Notes: generated from the sequence alone by a model not told the origin. Positions 7,436 to 16,109 are shown, counted from the first letter of the stretch. The stretch: 64,000 nt of DNA from Brevibacterium sp. CCUG 69071 (GCF_021023135.1 NZ_PGFV01000004.1:434001-498000), one strand, 5' to 3'. Program-made: numbers and translations.

Positions 7436-9811
7436 TCAGTGCTTCCGGTTCCTGCGGCGCAGGCCCTTGAGAAGTGCGATGGCACCGGCGGCGGCGAGCA
7501 GTGCTGCTCCGCCTATGAGGTAGATCTGGCTTCCAGTTCCGCCGGTCAGCGGCAAAGCCACCGGTGGTTTCTGGACGTTTTCGAACGTTCCGAGTGACTG
7601 TTTGAGTCCCTTGTCGGATCCGTTCACGGTGAACGTGTGTGGGGTCTGGTCGAGGACGAATCCGGACGGTGCCGATTTCTCGATGAGTGTGTAACCGCCC
7701 CATTTGAGACCGTCGACTGAGAACTTGCCTGCAGCCGGGTCTTTGTCCTGGCCGGTGCATCTGTCCGCCGAGGCGGCCGTGCAGTCCTCGATAATGGCCT
7801 CGGACCCGTTGGGCCCCCGCAGAGTCCAGACCGAGCCCTTGAGCGCGGTCCCGGACTCGTCAGTCTTGCCCCAAGTCACGACACCGGTCTTCGCGGTGTT
7901 CGTGATCGTGCAGGTGACCGCGTCGCCGGCCTTCAGAGTGACCGAGCTCTTGTCGGAGGTGACAGTGCCAGATCCGGAAGTCGGCTTGCACACCCAGTCC
8001 GAGGCTTCGTAGCCCTTCGGGTCACCGGCCTCTGATAAGGCGTACTTGCCCGCTTTGACCTTGGCCTTGGTGACATCCTTCGAACCGGTCTTGCCCTCGA
8101 TCGTCTTGTTTGCCGAAGCCGCGTCACCGACAGCCTTGAGCGTCCAGTCGGTGTCTTTGGCCGTGCCGGCAGCAGCCTTGTTGTCGACCTCCTTCACCAG
8201 GGTCAGCGCAGTGTCCTTGACCTTGTTGAGGTAGGAGCACTTGACGTCGTCGCCGGGCTTGATCCCGGTGAGGTTGGTGGCGGATTCGCTCGTCAGCTTC
8301 TTCTCGACCTTCGTACCGTCGAGACCGGTGATCGTGCAGCGCGCGCTCTTGAACTCGAAGCCTTCCTGCTGGGTCTCCGAGACAGCGATGGTGGCGCGGC
8401 CGGTGGGCTGGGTGAACTTCAAAGCCCACTTGGCGTCGCCGTCGCTGTTGGTCTTCTGCGTGGCGGCCGTCGGCGTCGCGGTGACTCCGTCGGTCGTTGC
8501 ATTGGCTTTAGCGTCGAGCGTCCAGTCCTTGCCGGGTTTGACGTTCTCACCGTTCTCGTCGGCAACGTCCTTGTGGATCGAGACATTCGCCGTCAGCGGA
8601 GAGTTCGTGATCGTGCAGACTACGGCGTCGCCGGACTCGGGGATGGTCACGGAACCGGACGATCCGGCGCCGGAGGCTCCGCTGATCGGCTTGTCGTCGA
8701 TCGTGCAGGCGTAAGTGCTGGCGTAATCGCCGAGGTCGGCCCCGGAGGCCGCGGACTCGGAAAAGTCGATCTTTGCTCCGCGTTTGGCCGGGATCGGCCC
8801 GACGATGTCTTCCTGAACTCCGAGAGCGCTACCGGTGGTCGAAGCCGAACCGAGTACGGTGCTGCTCTGCTTGAGAGACAGACCGAACTGATCACCGGAC
8901 TTCGCCCTTCCTCCCTGCACTTCTTTCTGCAGAGTGATGGTGGCAGGCGACGAACATGAGGCGAGGTCAGTGCTCCCCCAATTGGAGCCGTTGGCAAAGG
9001 TCTGCTTGTTCGCCCAGTTCGGCATGTCGTAACTGGTGATCGTCGTTCCCGTGCCGAGATAAGCCTTGCCGCTGGCATCGAATGCCACGCCGTTGACATT
9101 CTCGTTCGTCGTGAACCCGGCCGACTTCGCGGCGGCGATCTGCCCACCGACGGCGCTCGAGAGGTTGGTCGACGTCACTGAAAAGATCGTGGTTGTCGAG
9201 CCGGAACCACGGACAATGAAGAGATTGCCGTTCGAATCGAAGGCAATATCGCCGTTGGCGGCACCGCCGGAGTCGGCACTCGTGTTGATCGTCCCTTTGA
9301 GGGAGATGCTGTTGTTAGACACATTGAACACATAGAGCCTGAACAAGGTTCCCGTGCTGTTGTAGCCACCGAAATAGTAGTGACCGGTGGAGAGGTCGAC
9401 GGCTCCACCGATGAATCCGATTCCGCTGACAGAGACTGATTTGCCGGTGGACGCCCATTTGCCAGTATCCGTATTGAGCTTGAACACGGTGATTCCGGTC
9501 TCGGAGCCCGAGGAGCTGAAGGCACGTTCGTAGGCATAGGCCGACGATCCGTTCGCCCCGATTCCGACGCCATTGAAGTTGCTGACGCCGCTCGCCTGAT
9601 CCCCGACATTCGTCGACGTCCCATTCGCGATCTTTCGCAGCTGACCGGCCTGTGATACCGAATAGACGGTGCCCGGGGTGCAGCTGATCGAGACTGCGGC
9701 CGCGGCCGCAGGCGCTGGCGAAAGCAGGACGATGCCGGCCCCGGCGAAGACCATCACCAGCGTGGTCAGTGCGGCCCACACGGTGCGCATACGCAATCCG
9801 AGCAGCGTCAT
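7436..9811 (-). CDS. LPXTG-anchored pilus adhesin / tip-like surface protein
   Basis: 791-residue secreted surface protein, first gene of the pilus operon and so the probable tip or accessory adhesin. After a signal peptide (to about AAAAA at residue 39) residues ~45-300 form a Ser/Gly/Asn/Thr-rich region with repeated strand-like segments reminiscent of a beta-propeller (recurring FDSNGNLF-, FDASGKAY-type units). Then come three or four transthyretin/Cna-B-like domains, each ending near CTITN or CSYLN, a last domain with an E-box-like LIEKSAPSGF, LPLTG at residue 753, a hydrophobic helix and the basic tail RRRNRKH. ATG 9811 has GAGGAT upstream. The ligand is unknown. Confidence 0.87.
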   Translation of the reverse strand: MTLLGLRMRTVWAALTTLVMVFAGAGIVLLSPAPAAAAAVSISCTPGTVYSVSQAGQLRKIANGTSTNVGDQASGVSNFNGVGIGANGSSAYAYERAFSSSGSETGITVFKLNTDTGKWASTGKSVSVSGIGFIGGAVDLSTGHYYFGGYNSTGTLFRLYVFNVSNNSISLKGTINTSADSGGAANGDIAFDSNGNLFIVRGSGSTTTIFSVTSTNLSSAVGGQIAAAKSAGFTTNENVNGVAFDASGKAYLGTGTTITSYDMPNWANKQTFANGSNWGSTDLASCSSPATITLQKEVQGGRAKSGDQFGLSLKQSSTVLGSASTTGSALGVQEDIVGPIPAKRGAKIDFSESAASGADLGDYASTYACTIDDKPISGASGAGSSGSVTIPESGDAVVCTITNSPLTANVSIHKDVADENGENVKPGKDWTLDAKANATTDGVTATPTAATQKTNSDGDAKWALKFTQPTGRATIAVSETQQEGFEFKSARCTITGLDGTKVEKKLTSESATNLTGIKPGDDVKCSYLNKVKDTALTLVKEVDNKAAAGTAKDTDWTLKAVGDAASANKTIEGKTGSKDVTKAKVKAGKYALSEAGDPKGYEASDWVCKPTSGSGTVTSDKSSVTLKAGDAVTCTITNTAKTGVVTWGKTDESGTALKGSVWTLRGPNGSEAIIEDCTAASADRCTGQDKDPAAGKFSVDGLKWGGYTLIEKSAPSGFVLDQTPHTFTVNGSDKGLKQSLGTFENVQKPPVALPLTGGTGSQIYLIGGAALLAAAGAIALLKGLRRRNRKH

Positions 9812-10028
9812 AGAATCCTCATTCCGATTACAAACGATCTCGCCCGAACCGGACTCATACTCCGTCTGCGCACACGTCTAGGTGGACTGATCAGACAGCG
9901 GGAATATGAGGGGTGGGGCTTGGCGAACATCTTCAGCGTAGAAACCGGATCACCCGAATGCGTTGCTCGGAGCGGGTACTTCAGCAATAGATGCGTAGTC
10001 CGCAGTCGCCTCCCACCGAACCTCCCGA

Positions 10029-10043
10029 AACTACTTAGTAGTT
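10029..10043. promoter_or_regulatory. 15-bp palindrome AACTACT-T-AGTAGTT
   Basis: Two perfect 7-bp arms around one central T, in the pilus/ABC divergent region, about 220 bp upstream of the adhesin start and 125 bp upstream of the ABC ATPase. The form is that of a dimeric repressor operator; which side it controls is unknown. Confidence 0.4.
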
Positions 10044-10155
10044 CGACATTCAACTATCCATCCGGCCCGTTGAAACGCCCCGCTGGGGGCCTCTCCCCCT
10101 TCCGTCGGAGCCGCAAATAGCCCTCGAGGCTGAGCCGGATCGCGCCCCGGCCACA

Positions 10156-10167
10156 TACGGTTGAGAC
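10156..10167 (+). promoter_or_regulatory. Putative leaderless promoter of the ABC exporter operon
   Basis: TACGGT (10156-10161) lies exactly six bases before ATG 10168. No Shine-Dalgarno is visible at the usual distance, which supports a leaderless transcript. Confidence 0.4.
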
Positions 10168-11055
10168 ATGATCACCCTGGAGAACATCAACCGCAGCTTC
10201 GGCAGCAAACAGGTCCTGCACGACCTGAGCTTCAGCATCGGCGACGGCCGGATGACCGGCTTCGTCGGATCGAACGGCTCGGGGAAGACGACGACCATGC
10301 GCATCCTGCTCGGTGTCCTCGCCGCCGATTCCGGCCACATCACCGTCGACGGCTCCCCGATCACACCGACCCATCGCAGCGCGATCGGCTACATGCCCGA
10401 AGAACGCGGCCTCTACCCGAAGATGCCGATCATCGATCAGCTCATCTACCTCGCACGCTTCCACGGTCTGAGCAGGCAGGCGGCCAAACGCCGGGGCCTC
10501 GAACTCCTCGAGGAACTCGACCTGAACGGCGAACCCACCGACACCCTCGAATCGGTCAGCCTCGGCAATCAGCAGAAGGTGCAGATCGCCGCCGCCCTCA
10601 TCCACGAACCTCAGGCGCTCGTCCTCGACGAGCCCTTCTCCGGCCTCGATCCGGTCGCCGTCGAACGCACCCTGAACGTGCTCAAGTCCTTCGCCGACAC
10701 GGGCGCTCCCGTGCTCTTCTCCAGTCACCAGCTCGACCTGGTCGAGCGCCTCGTCGACGATCTCGTCATCATCAATCAGGGACGTCTGGTGGCCAACGGC
10801 ACCGCCGAACAGCTCCGTCGCCAGCGCAGCCGCCCCGAATGGACCCTGCAGACCGAGACCGACATGGGCTGGGTCCGCGAACTCCCCGACATCACGGTCG
10901 TCGAGCTCGACGGGACCTGGGTCCGCTTCTCCGCCGACAACGCGAACGCCGCCGAGGCGGTCATGCGCCGGGCGCTGTCCGCCGGCTCCGTGAGATCCTT
11001 CGCCCCGCACACCGTCGCCCTCAACCGTCTCTTCCAGGAGGTCACACAGCCATGA
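10168..11055 (+). CDS. ABC transporter ATP-binding protein, NatA-like
   Basis: 295-residue ATPase subunit of a two-gene exporter. Walker A is GSNGSGKTT (near residue 35), the signature region is the variant VSLGNQQKVQIAAAL (usual LSGGQ replaced by LGNQQ, as in Na+-exporter NatA and related families), Walker B is ALVLDEPFSGLDP, and the switch His is in SSHQLDLVE. A ~75-residue C-terminal extension of the NatA/DUF4162 type follows. Stop overlaps the permease start (ATGA), so both are made together. The substrate could be Na+, a peptide or a drug; sequence does not decide. Confidence 0.92.
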   Translation: MITLENINRSFGSKQVLHDLSFSIGDGRMTGFVGSNGSGKTTTMRILLGVLAADSGHITVDGSPITPTHRSAIGYMPEERGLYPKMPIIDQLIYLARFHGLSRQAAKRRGLELLEELDLNGEPTDTLESVSLGNQQKVQIAAALIHEPQALVLDEPFSGLDPVAVERTLNVLKSFADTGAPVLFSSHQLDLVERLVDDLVIINQGRLVANGTAEQLRRQRSRPEWTLQTETDMGWVRELPDITVVELDGTWVRFSADNANAAEAVMRRALSAGSVRSFAPHTVALNRLFQEVTQP

Positions 11056-12140
11056 GCCGCGCCAGCTTCACTTCCGCCATCGGACTGGTCATCGAACGCG
11101 AGATCATGGTTCGTGTGAGGTCCAAGGCCTTCATGACCTCGACGATCGTCTCCATCGTCCTCTTCGGCGCCCTCGTCGCAGTCTCGGGAGCGCTTCCCAC
11201 GCTGTTCTCCTCCACCGACAAGGTGGCGGTCACCTCGGCGGGAGCCGAAGCGATGGAGGGATCGGACGACATCGACCTCGTCACTGTCGAAAGCGCCGAC
11301 GAGGCGAAAGACCTCATCCGATCGGGCGAGGTCGCGGCGGCCGTCGTCGAATCCGATGACTCCCCCGTCGGCTACTCCGTCATCGCCGAACGCTCGGCAC
11401 CGGAATCGCTGACCGGGGCCCTCAGCGAAGTTCCGACCGTCCAACTCCTCGACCCCGACGCCCCCGATCCGGTGCTGACGAACTTCATCGGCCTCGGCCT
11501 CGGGATCGTCTTCTTCATGGCCGCGATGACGTTCGGCAACACCATCGCCTCGTCTGTGGTCGAGGAGAAGCAGTCACGGATCGTCGAGATCCTGCTCGCC
11601 TCCACCTCGGCGCGGGTGCTCATGTTCGGCAAGATCATCGCGTGCACGATCCTCGCCTTCGCCCAGATCGGGCTGACCGCACTGTCGGTGCTCATCGGGG
11701 CCGCCATCAGCGGAAACGACCTGGTCCTCGGCAAGGTCGCGGAGCCGATCGCCTGGTTCATCCCGCTCTTCATCGTCGGCTTCGTCATGGTCGCCGCCCT
11801 CTACGCGGCCGCGGCCTCGATGGTCTCACGCACCGAGGACCTGGCCTCGACGAGCTCGCCGATCATGATGCTCATCTTCCTGCCCTACATGGCCGTGATC
11901 GTCTTCTCGTCCAACGAATCGGTCATGGCGGTCCTCTCCTACATCCCGTTCTCGGCCGCGGTGGCGGTGCCCATGCGGGTCTTCCTCGGCACGATCGAAT
12001 GGTGGGAACCGCTGATCTCGCTGGTCATCCTCGCGGGCACGACCCTGCTGGCGCTGCTGCTGGCGACCCGGATCTTCGAACGCTCGATACTGCGCTCGGG
12101 CCCGAAGCTGTCGTGGAAGCAGGCGCTGACCCGGTCGTGA
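11052..12140 (+). CDS. ABC-2 type permease, NatB-like
   Basis: 362-residue membrane partner of the preceding ATPase, starting at ATG 11052 in a 4-bp overlap. One N-terminal transmembrane helix is followed by a ~130-residue extracytoplasmic domain and then five more hydrophobic helices, the layout of NatB/ABC-2 permeases with CcmB-like folds. The motif ASSVVEEKQSRIVEILLAS is characteristic of this family. Convergent with the DesR-like gene 35 bp downstream. Extruded substrate not predictable. Confidence 0.9.
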   Translation: MSRASFTSAIGLVIEREIMVRVRSKAFMTSTIVSIVLFGALVAVSGALPTLFSSTDKVAVTSAGAEAMEGSDDIDLVTVESADEAKDLIRSGEVAAAVVESDDSPVGYSVIAERSAPESLTGALSEVPTVQLLDPDAPDPVLTNFIGLGLGIVFFMAAMTFGNTIASSVVEEKQSRIVEILLASTSARVLMFGKIIACTILAFAQIGLTALSVLIGAAISGNDLVLGKVAEPIAWFIPLFIVGFVMVAALYAAAASMVSRTEDLASTSSPIMMLIFLPYMAVIVFSSNESVMAVLSYIPFSAAVAVPMRVFLGTIEWWEPLISLVILAGTTLLALLLATRIFERSILRSGPKLSWKQALTRS

Positions 12141-12175
12141 AGGCTGGGCTTCTCCACCGCAGGCACCGAGGCGGC

Positions 12176-12781
12176 TCACAGCCAGCCGTTGTCACGGGCG
12201 ATCCGCACCGCGTCGGCGCGATTGCGGGCCGCGGTCTTCCCGATCGCCGATGACAGGCGGTTGCGCACGGTGCCGGCCGAAATGAACAGCGCCGAGGCGA
12301 GCTCATCGACGCTGCCTCCGTCGGCGGCCGCACGGAGGACGTCCGTCTCACGCTCGGTCAGCGGCGAGTCGCCGTACATCGAGGACTCGACGACGAGTTC
12401 GGGGTCGATGACCCGCAGACCCGACATCACCCGGCGGATTCCCTCGGCGAGACGCTCGACCGGGGCGTCCTTGACCATGAACCCGCCGACTCCGGCATCG
12501 AGGGCACGCTTGACCCAGCCGGGGCGTCCATACGTCGTGACGATGATCGTCTTCACCTCGGGAAATTCCTCCCGCAGCGAGGCGGCCACCGTGAGACCGT
12601 CCGGTCCGGGCATGTCGACGTCGAGCAGCGCGACATCGGGGCGAGCCCGTCGCACGGCCGGCAGAACCTCGTCCCCGTTGGCGCACTGGGCGATGACCTC
12701 GAAGTCGGATTCCATGCCCAGCAGGGCCGCGAGCGCCTCGCGGACCATGGTCTGATCGTCGGCGATGAGCAGCGTCGTCAT
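12176..12781 (-). CDS. Response regulator, DesR-like
   Basis: 201-residue NarL-type regulator. Receiver domain has D8/D9 and phosphoacceptor D54 (ALLDVDMPGPDG), then a C-terminal LuxR-type helix-turn-helix (LTERETDVLRAAADGGSVDELASAL). It overlaps the histidine kinase gene by 4 bp (ATGA) and follows it. Together with the ABC genes just upstream it makes a kinase-regulator-exporter module of the kind that often autoregulates. Two direct repeats in front of the ABC ATPase gene (15991-16027) are good candidate binding sites. Confidence 0.93.
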   Translation of the reverse strand: MTTLLIADDQTMVREALAALLGMESDFEVIAQCANGDEVLPAVRRARPDVALLDVDMPGPDGLTVAASLREEFPEVKTIIVTTYGRPGWVKRALDAGVGGFMVKDAPVERLAEGIRRVMSGLRVIDPELVVESSMYGDSPLTERETDVLRAAADGGSVDELASALFISAGTVRNRLSSAIGKTAARNRADAVRIARDNGWL

Positions 12782-13947
12782 GATTCGGTTCGCTCTCCGC
12801 GTGCGACGACGAGGACGAAACCGTCGTCGGTCTTCCGGGTCCGCACCGAGGCGCCCACCGACCGAGCCCGCTCGCTCAAGCCACGCAGACCGCTGCCTGC
12901 TCCCACCTCGGCGAGGTCGGATCTGCGCCCCGAGCTGTCATTGCGCATCTCGAGACGCTCCGTGGACACGGTGATCGAGCAGTGCCGGGCGCGAGCATGG
13001 CGCAGGATGTTCGTGCTGCCTTCCCGCACACTCCAGGCGAAGAGTTCACGCAGCTCTGGATCCACGGCATCGACAGAAGAGGGCGCCTCGACCTCGATGT
13101 CCGCGGCACGCAGGGCACGGGTCGCGGCGACGAGCTCTTGTGCCAGTGAGATCGTCCGTGTGCCCTGGACGGTGGTGCGGACGTCGGCGAGCGCGCTGCG
13201 GGCGAGGCTCTCGATCTCACCGATGTGCTTCGCCGTCTCGGGAGCACCGGCGGCCTGCAGCTTCGCTGCCAACTGGGCCTTGAGAGCGATCACGGTCAGC
13301 GAATGGCCGAGCACATCGTGGACGTCCTGGGACAGGCGGAGGCGCTCGGCCTCCTGTTCGAGGCGACGGTTCTCCTCCTCGGCGGCCCGCGCCGCCCGGG
13401 CCCGGTCACCGGCGACGAGAGCCATGACCATGGCGAACCCGGAGATCGAGATCCCGAAGGTGGTGGCCCAGTCGTGTGTCCACCCGGGTACGGAACGTTG
13501 CGCCACCTCGGCGACGATCATCGTCGAGGCCGCGGCGATGACTCCGGGGATCACGCGGCGAACGGAGATGACGATGAGGACGGAGATATAGGCGAGGAAG
13601 GCCAGGCCCTCCTCCCCGACGACGGGCACGGCGGTGAGGGTGATCGCCACCATAATCACGATCGCAAGATTGACGACGATCTTCGCCCTGCGGGTCGGCT
13701 TCGAACGTGCATCACGGACGGAGCGGGAGAACGCGTCGAGGCCGACCCCGCCGACGACCATCGCCGCGTAGAACACGGCGGCGAAGACGATGGTCAGCGT
13801 CAGCCCCCAGACGCGTCCTGCCCCCTCGAGGCGCCAGGCGGCGGCGAGGGGATAGAAAAGGAAGACGAGCCAGAAGAAGGGGAAGAACCAGCTCAGGAAG
13901 TTCACCGGTCGCGATCCTTCGGCCTCCAGCTTGCGCGTTCTGTCCAT
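12778..13947 (-). CDS. Sensor histidine kinase, DesK-like
   Basis: 389-residue membrane kinase. I prefer ATG 13947 over GTG 13953 because GGGAGG then lies five bases upstream of the start. Five or six hydrophobic helices fill the first ~170 residues, as in DesK/LiaS-like sensors with no large extracellular domain. An HisKA_3 H-box (QDVHDVLGHSLTVIALK) and a HATPase_c domain with REGSTNILRHARARH and GSGLRGLSERARSVGA follow. Partner of the DesR-like regulator. A membrane or cell-envelope signal is plausible for this architecture. Confidence 0.92.
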   Translation of the reverse strand: MDRTRKLEAEGSRPVNFLSWFFPFFWLVFLFYPLAAAWRLEGAGRVWGLTLTIVFAAVFYAAMVVGGVGLDAFSRSVRDARSKPTRRAKIVVNLAIVIMVAITLTAVPVVGEEGLAFLAYISVLIVISVRRVIPGVIAAASTMIVAEVAQRSVPGWTHDWATTFGISISGFAMVMALVAGDRARAARAAEEENRRLEQEAERLRLSQDVHDVLGHSLTVIALKAQLAAKLQAAGAPETAKHIGEIESLARSALADVRTTVQGTRTISLAQELVAATRALRAADIEVEAPSSVDAVDPELRELFAWSVREGSTNILRHARARHCSITVSTERLEMRNDSSGRRSDLAEVGAGSGLRGLSERARSVGASVRTRKTDDGFVLVVARGERTES

Positions 13948-13989
13948 CCTCACCTCCCTCGATTCCTTCGGCTCACGTCACCTGCATGC

Positions 13990-14024
13990 GGTGATCGCGG
14001 ACGAGGAAATCGTCCGCGATCACC
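13990..14024 (-). terminator. Perfect 15-bp stem-loop after the ABC permease gene
   Basis: Arms 13990-14004 and 14010-14024 are perfect reverse complements (GGTGATCGCGGACGA and its partner) with a 5-base GGAAA loop. It lies about 50 bp past the ABC permease stop and just before the kinase gene, so it probably ends or attenuates the ABC transcript before the two-component genes. No strong T-run follows. Confidence 0.65.
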
Positions 14025-14049
14025 GGGCTGCGAAGCAGCCGCTCACGCT

Positions 14050-14092
14050 CACACCCGAGCGGTGTCCCTGTCTCACACCCGTGCGGTGTCCC
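14050..14092. repeat. 24-bp tandem duplication across the ABC permease stop codon
   Basis: CACACCCGAGCGGTGTCCC at 14050-14068 recurs at 14074-14092 with one mismatch, period 24 bp. On the minus strand the repeat encodes RDTARV and a stop, and then RDTARV and a stop again in the same frame, so loss of the first stop would extend the protein by only eight residues. Confidence 0.8.
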
Positions 14093-14933
14093 GGCGCAGC
14101 GCCCATGCCGACCCCGCGACGAAGATCGCGAGCCAGACGATGATGTTGACCACTGCCCATTGATCGTATCCCCCGCCCAGCGGTGCGCGGGCGATTTCCC
14201 CGGCCCCGTAGGCGGGAGTGAAGTGGGCGATCGTCTGCAGGGTCTTCGGCCAGATCTCGAGGGGGACGAAGAGGCCGCCGATGAGGGAGAGGATGCCGAG
14301 GACCATGCTCGAGACCTGGATGGCGTTCTCGGCGGGAAGCAGGTAGCCGAGCATCACACCGAAGGCCGCGAAGACCGAGGAGGTGAGGACGACGAGGGCA
14401 CCGGCGGCCAGCAGGGTGCCCAGTGGGGCATGGACTCCGGTGAAGGCGGCGAGGACGAAGACGACGATGACCGAGACCGCTCCGAGGACCATCGACACGA
14501 GGACCTTGGTGAGGATGTAGGCCGCCGGGTGCAAGGGGGTCAGGGCCAGCTGTCGGCTCCAGCCCAGTGCCCGTTCGACCGCGACCTGGGCGCCGCCGGT
14601 GGTTGTGGCCACCATCGCCCCGTACGTCGCCAGGGACACGGAGATGTAGAGGGCGGCGTCGGTGTCGCCGAGCGTCTGGCCCTTGTTCGTCACCCCGAAG
14701 ATGAGGTAGAAGACCGCGGGCATGATCATCGTGAAGATGAGGGTTCGTCGGTTGCGCAGCTTGCGCATGAGTTCGAGCCGCAGCAGGGTCATCGAGAATC
14801 CGCCCAGCTTCGGTGGTCGGCGCTGGTCCAGGGTGTCGAGGAAGCGAGTCGAACTCGCCGAGGTGGTGCCCGGGTTCTCTGCCGGTGCTGCTGTGGGTGA
14901 TGCCGTTGGGTTCGCGGTCGGGTGAGTGCTCAT
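14073..14933 (-). CDS. ABC-2 type permease, DrrB-like
   Basis: 286-residue integral membrane subunit with about six hydrophobic helices starting near residue 60, after a Pro/Ala/Thr-rich cytoplasmic N-terminus. The central VERALGWSRQLALTPLHPAAYILTK stretch matches the ABC-2 family (long N-terminal regions with RQLALTPL are common in DrrB/NodJ-like permeases). It begins one base after the ATPase stop. With that ATPase it forms an exporter placed beside a kinase/regulator pair, so it is the likely regulated output of that system. Substrate unknown; lipid, antibiotic or peptide export are typical. Confidence 0.9.
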   Translation of the reverse strand: MSTHPTANPTASPTAAPAENPGTTSASSTRFLDTLDQRRPPKLGGFSMTLLRLELMRKLRNRRTLIFTMIMPAVFYLIFGVTNKGQTLGDTDAALYISVSLATYGAMVATTTGGAQVAVERALGWSRQLALTPLHPAAYILTKVLVSMVLGAVSVIVVFVLAAFTGVHAPLGTLLAAGALVVLTSSVFAAFGVMLGYLLPAENAIQVSSMVLGILSLIGGLFVPLEIWPKTLQTIAHFTPAYGAGEIARAPLGGGYDQWAVVNIIVWLAIFVAGSAWALRRDTARV

Positions 14934-14934
14934 G

Positions 14935-15954
14935 TCATGCCCCTTTCGAGGTCAGTTGGTCTGAGGGCGAATTGTTCGAGGTCAGGCTGATGAAGGCGTC
15001 TTCGAGTGAGTGGGAGGTGATCTCAAGATCGGTGCAGGCGCTGTCGAACAGGGTCTTCGCGGCCGTATCCGAGTCCGTGGTCCGCATCTTCAGGCGTCTG
15101 CCCTGGACGTCCACGGATTCGACTCCGGCCAGTCCGCCGAGGTGGTCGAGCAGGCGGTTCTCAGCGTCCGCCTCGGTGGGCGAAGCCGCGTCGATGCGCG
15201 GCAGCGTGGCACTGACGGTCTTCGCTGCGGCCATCGCGCGGATCTCATGCGAGGGTCCATCGGCGACGATCTGTCCGTTCGCAACGAGGACGACGCGGTC
15301 GGCGAATTCGTCGGCCTCCTCGAGGTAGTGGGTGGCGAAGAGGATCGTCTTGCCGTGCAGGGCGTCGGCGCGCATCTCGTGCCAGAAGTCGCGCCGCCCG
15401 GTGACGTCCATGCCGGTGGTCGGTTCGTCGAGGACGATGAGTGCCGGATCAGGCAGCAGCGCCATCGCGAAGCGCAGCCGCTGCTTCTGCCCGCCCGAAC
15501 ATTTCTTGACCATGGAGTCTGCGATGCCGGAGATGCCGGCGCGCTCGAGGACGAGGTCGACGTCGAGGCTCGAGGCGAAGACCGCCGAGGTGTATTCGAC
15601 GGTTTCGCGGACGGTGAGGTCATCGAGGAGACCCCCGGTCTGCATCACGGAGCTGACGAGTCCGCGGGAGACCGCCCGCCGAGGCGGCTGTCCGAAGATC
15701 TCGACCGTGCCCTCGTCGGGTCGGCTGAGTCCGAGCAGCATGTCGATCGTCGTGGTCTTGCCGGCACCGTTGGGGCCGAGGAAGGCGACGACCTCGCCGG
15801 GTCGGATGCTCAGGTCGAGGTCGTCGACGGCTTTGAGGCTGCCGAAGGACTTCGAGAGGTGGTGGAGGTGGACCGCGGGCGGAATCGAAGTCCCGGTCGA
15901 GGCTGATGTCTGGATCGATGCTGTCTGCGCTGATCGCGTTGTGTCTGTGCTCAT
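14935..15954 (-). CDS. ABC transporter ATP-binding protein, DrrA-like
   Basis: 339-residue ATPase. Ser/Thr-rich N-terminus of ~30 residues, then Walker A GPNGAGKTTT, signature CSGGQKQRLRFAMAL (a Cys replaces the usual Leu/Ser), Walker B ALIVLDEPTTGMD and the switch His in FATHYLEEADE. C-terminal DUF4162-like extension. First gene of the ABC pair; a -10-like TAGTCT (15966-15961) lies six bases before the ATG, with no good -35, which suits an activator-dependent leaderless promoter. Confidence 0.92.
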   Translation of the reverse strand: MSTDTTRSAQTASIQTSASTGTSIPPAVHLHHLSKSFGSLKAVDDLDLSIRPGEVVAFLGPNGAGKTTTIDMLLGLSRPDEGTVEIFGQPPRRAVSRGLVSSVMQTGGLLDDLTVRETVEYTSAVFASSLDVDLVLERAGISGIADSMVKKCSGGQKQRLRFAMALLPDPALIVLDEPTTGMDVTGRRDFWHEMRADALHGKTILFATHYLEEADEFADRVVLVANGQIVADGPSHEIRAMAAAKTVSATLPRIDAASPTEADAENRLLDHLGGLAGVESVDVQGRRLKMRTTDSDTAAKTLFDSACTDLEITSHSLEDAFISLTSNNSPSDQLTSKGA

Positions 15955-15960
15955 GTCCTC

Positions 15961-16027
15961 AGACTAGGAATGCGGAGGTCTGGCCGGTGATGCCATTTGT
16001 CACGACTCTCGGGGTGCCATATGTCAC
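15961..16027 (-). promoter_or_regulatory. Activator-type promoter with direct repeats before the DrrA-like gene
   Basis: Two 13-mers, TGCCATTTGTCAC (15991-16003) and TGCCATATGTCAC (16015-16027), differ at one base and are offset by 24 bp. With a start site near 15954 (leaderless, -10 TAGTCT at 15966-15961) their centres fall near -43 and -67, where NarL-family activators bind. The nearby DesR-like regulator is the obvious candidate. The -35 hexamer is weak. Confidence 0.6.
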
Positions 16028-16080
16028 CGGGACACTGCCACCTCTCTCCGCTGCACCGAACCGTCGCGGCCCGGCCTCGT

Positions 16081-16109
16081 GTTCACTTTCCCTTCACGTT
16101 TGCTCAACC
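16081..16109 (+). promoter_or_regulatory. PHO-box-like element of three 11-bp-spaced repeats
   Basis: GTTCACT (16081-16087), CTTCACG (16092-16098) and CTCAACC (16103-16109) are 7-base units separated by 4 bases. That is the 11-bp period and GTTCACC-like sequence of actinobacterial PhoP boxes. It lies 87-115 bp upstream of an alkaline phosphatase, exactly the expected target. Confidence 0.7.

Larger units (their letters stand above)
9812..10167. other. 356-bp divergent intergenic region, pilus operon / ABC exporter
   Basis: Holds the promoters of the leftward pilus operon and the rightward ABC operon. It is visibly less GC-rich than the flanks. I see a perfect 15-bp palindrome at 10029-10043 and a leaderless-type -10 (TACGGT) before 10168, listed separately. 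A reading frame on the minus strand (9808-10053) ends in an ATGA overlap with the adhesin start, but its product is basic and shows no domain, so I do not call it a gene. Confidence 0.6.

Noticed and set aside
9808-10053. 81-codon ORF ending in an ATGA overlap with the pilus adhesin
   Set aside because: The coupling is suggestive, but the product is basic and featureless and the adhesin has its own GAGGAT site.
13225-14163. Plus-strand ORF over the DesK-like kinase gene
   Set aside because: His/Asp/Gly-rich antisense frame that runs through a terminator hairpin.
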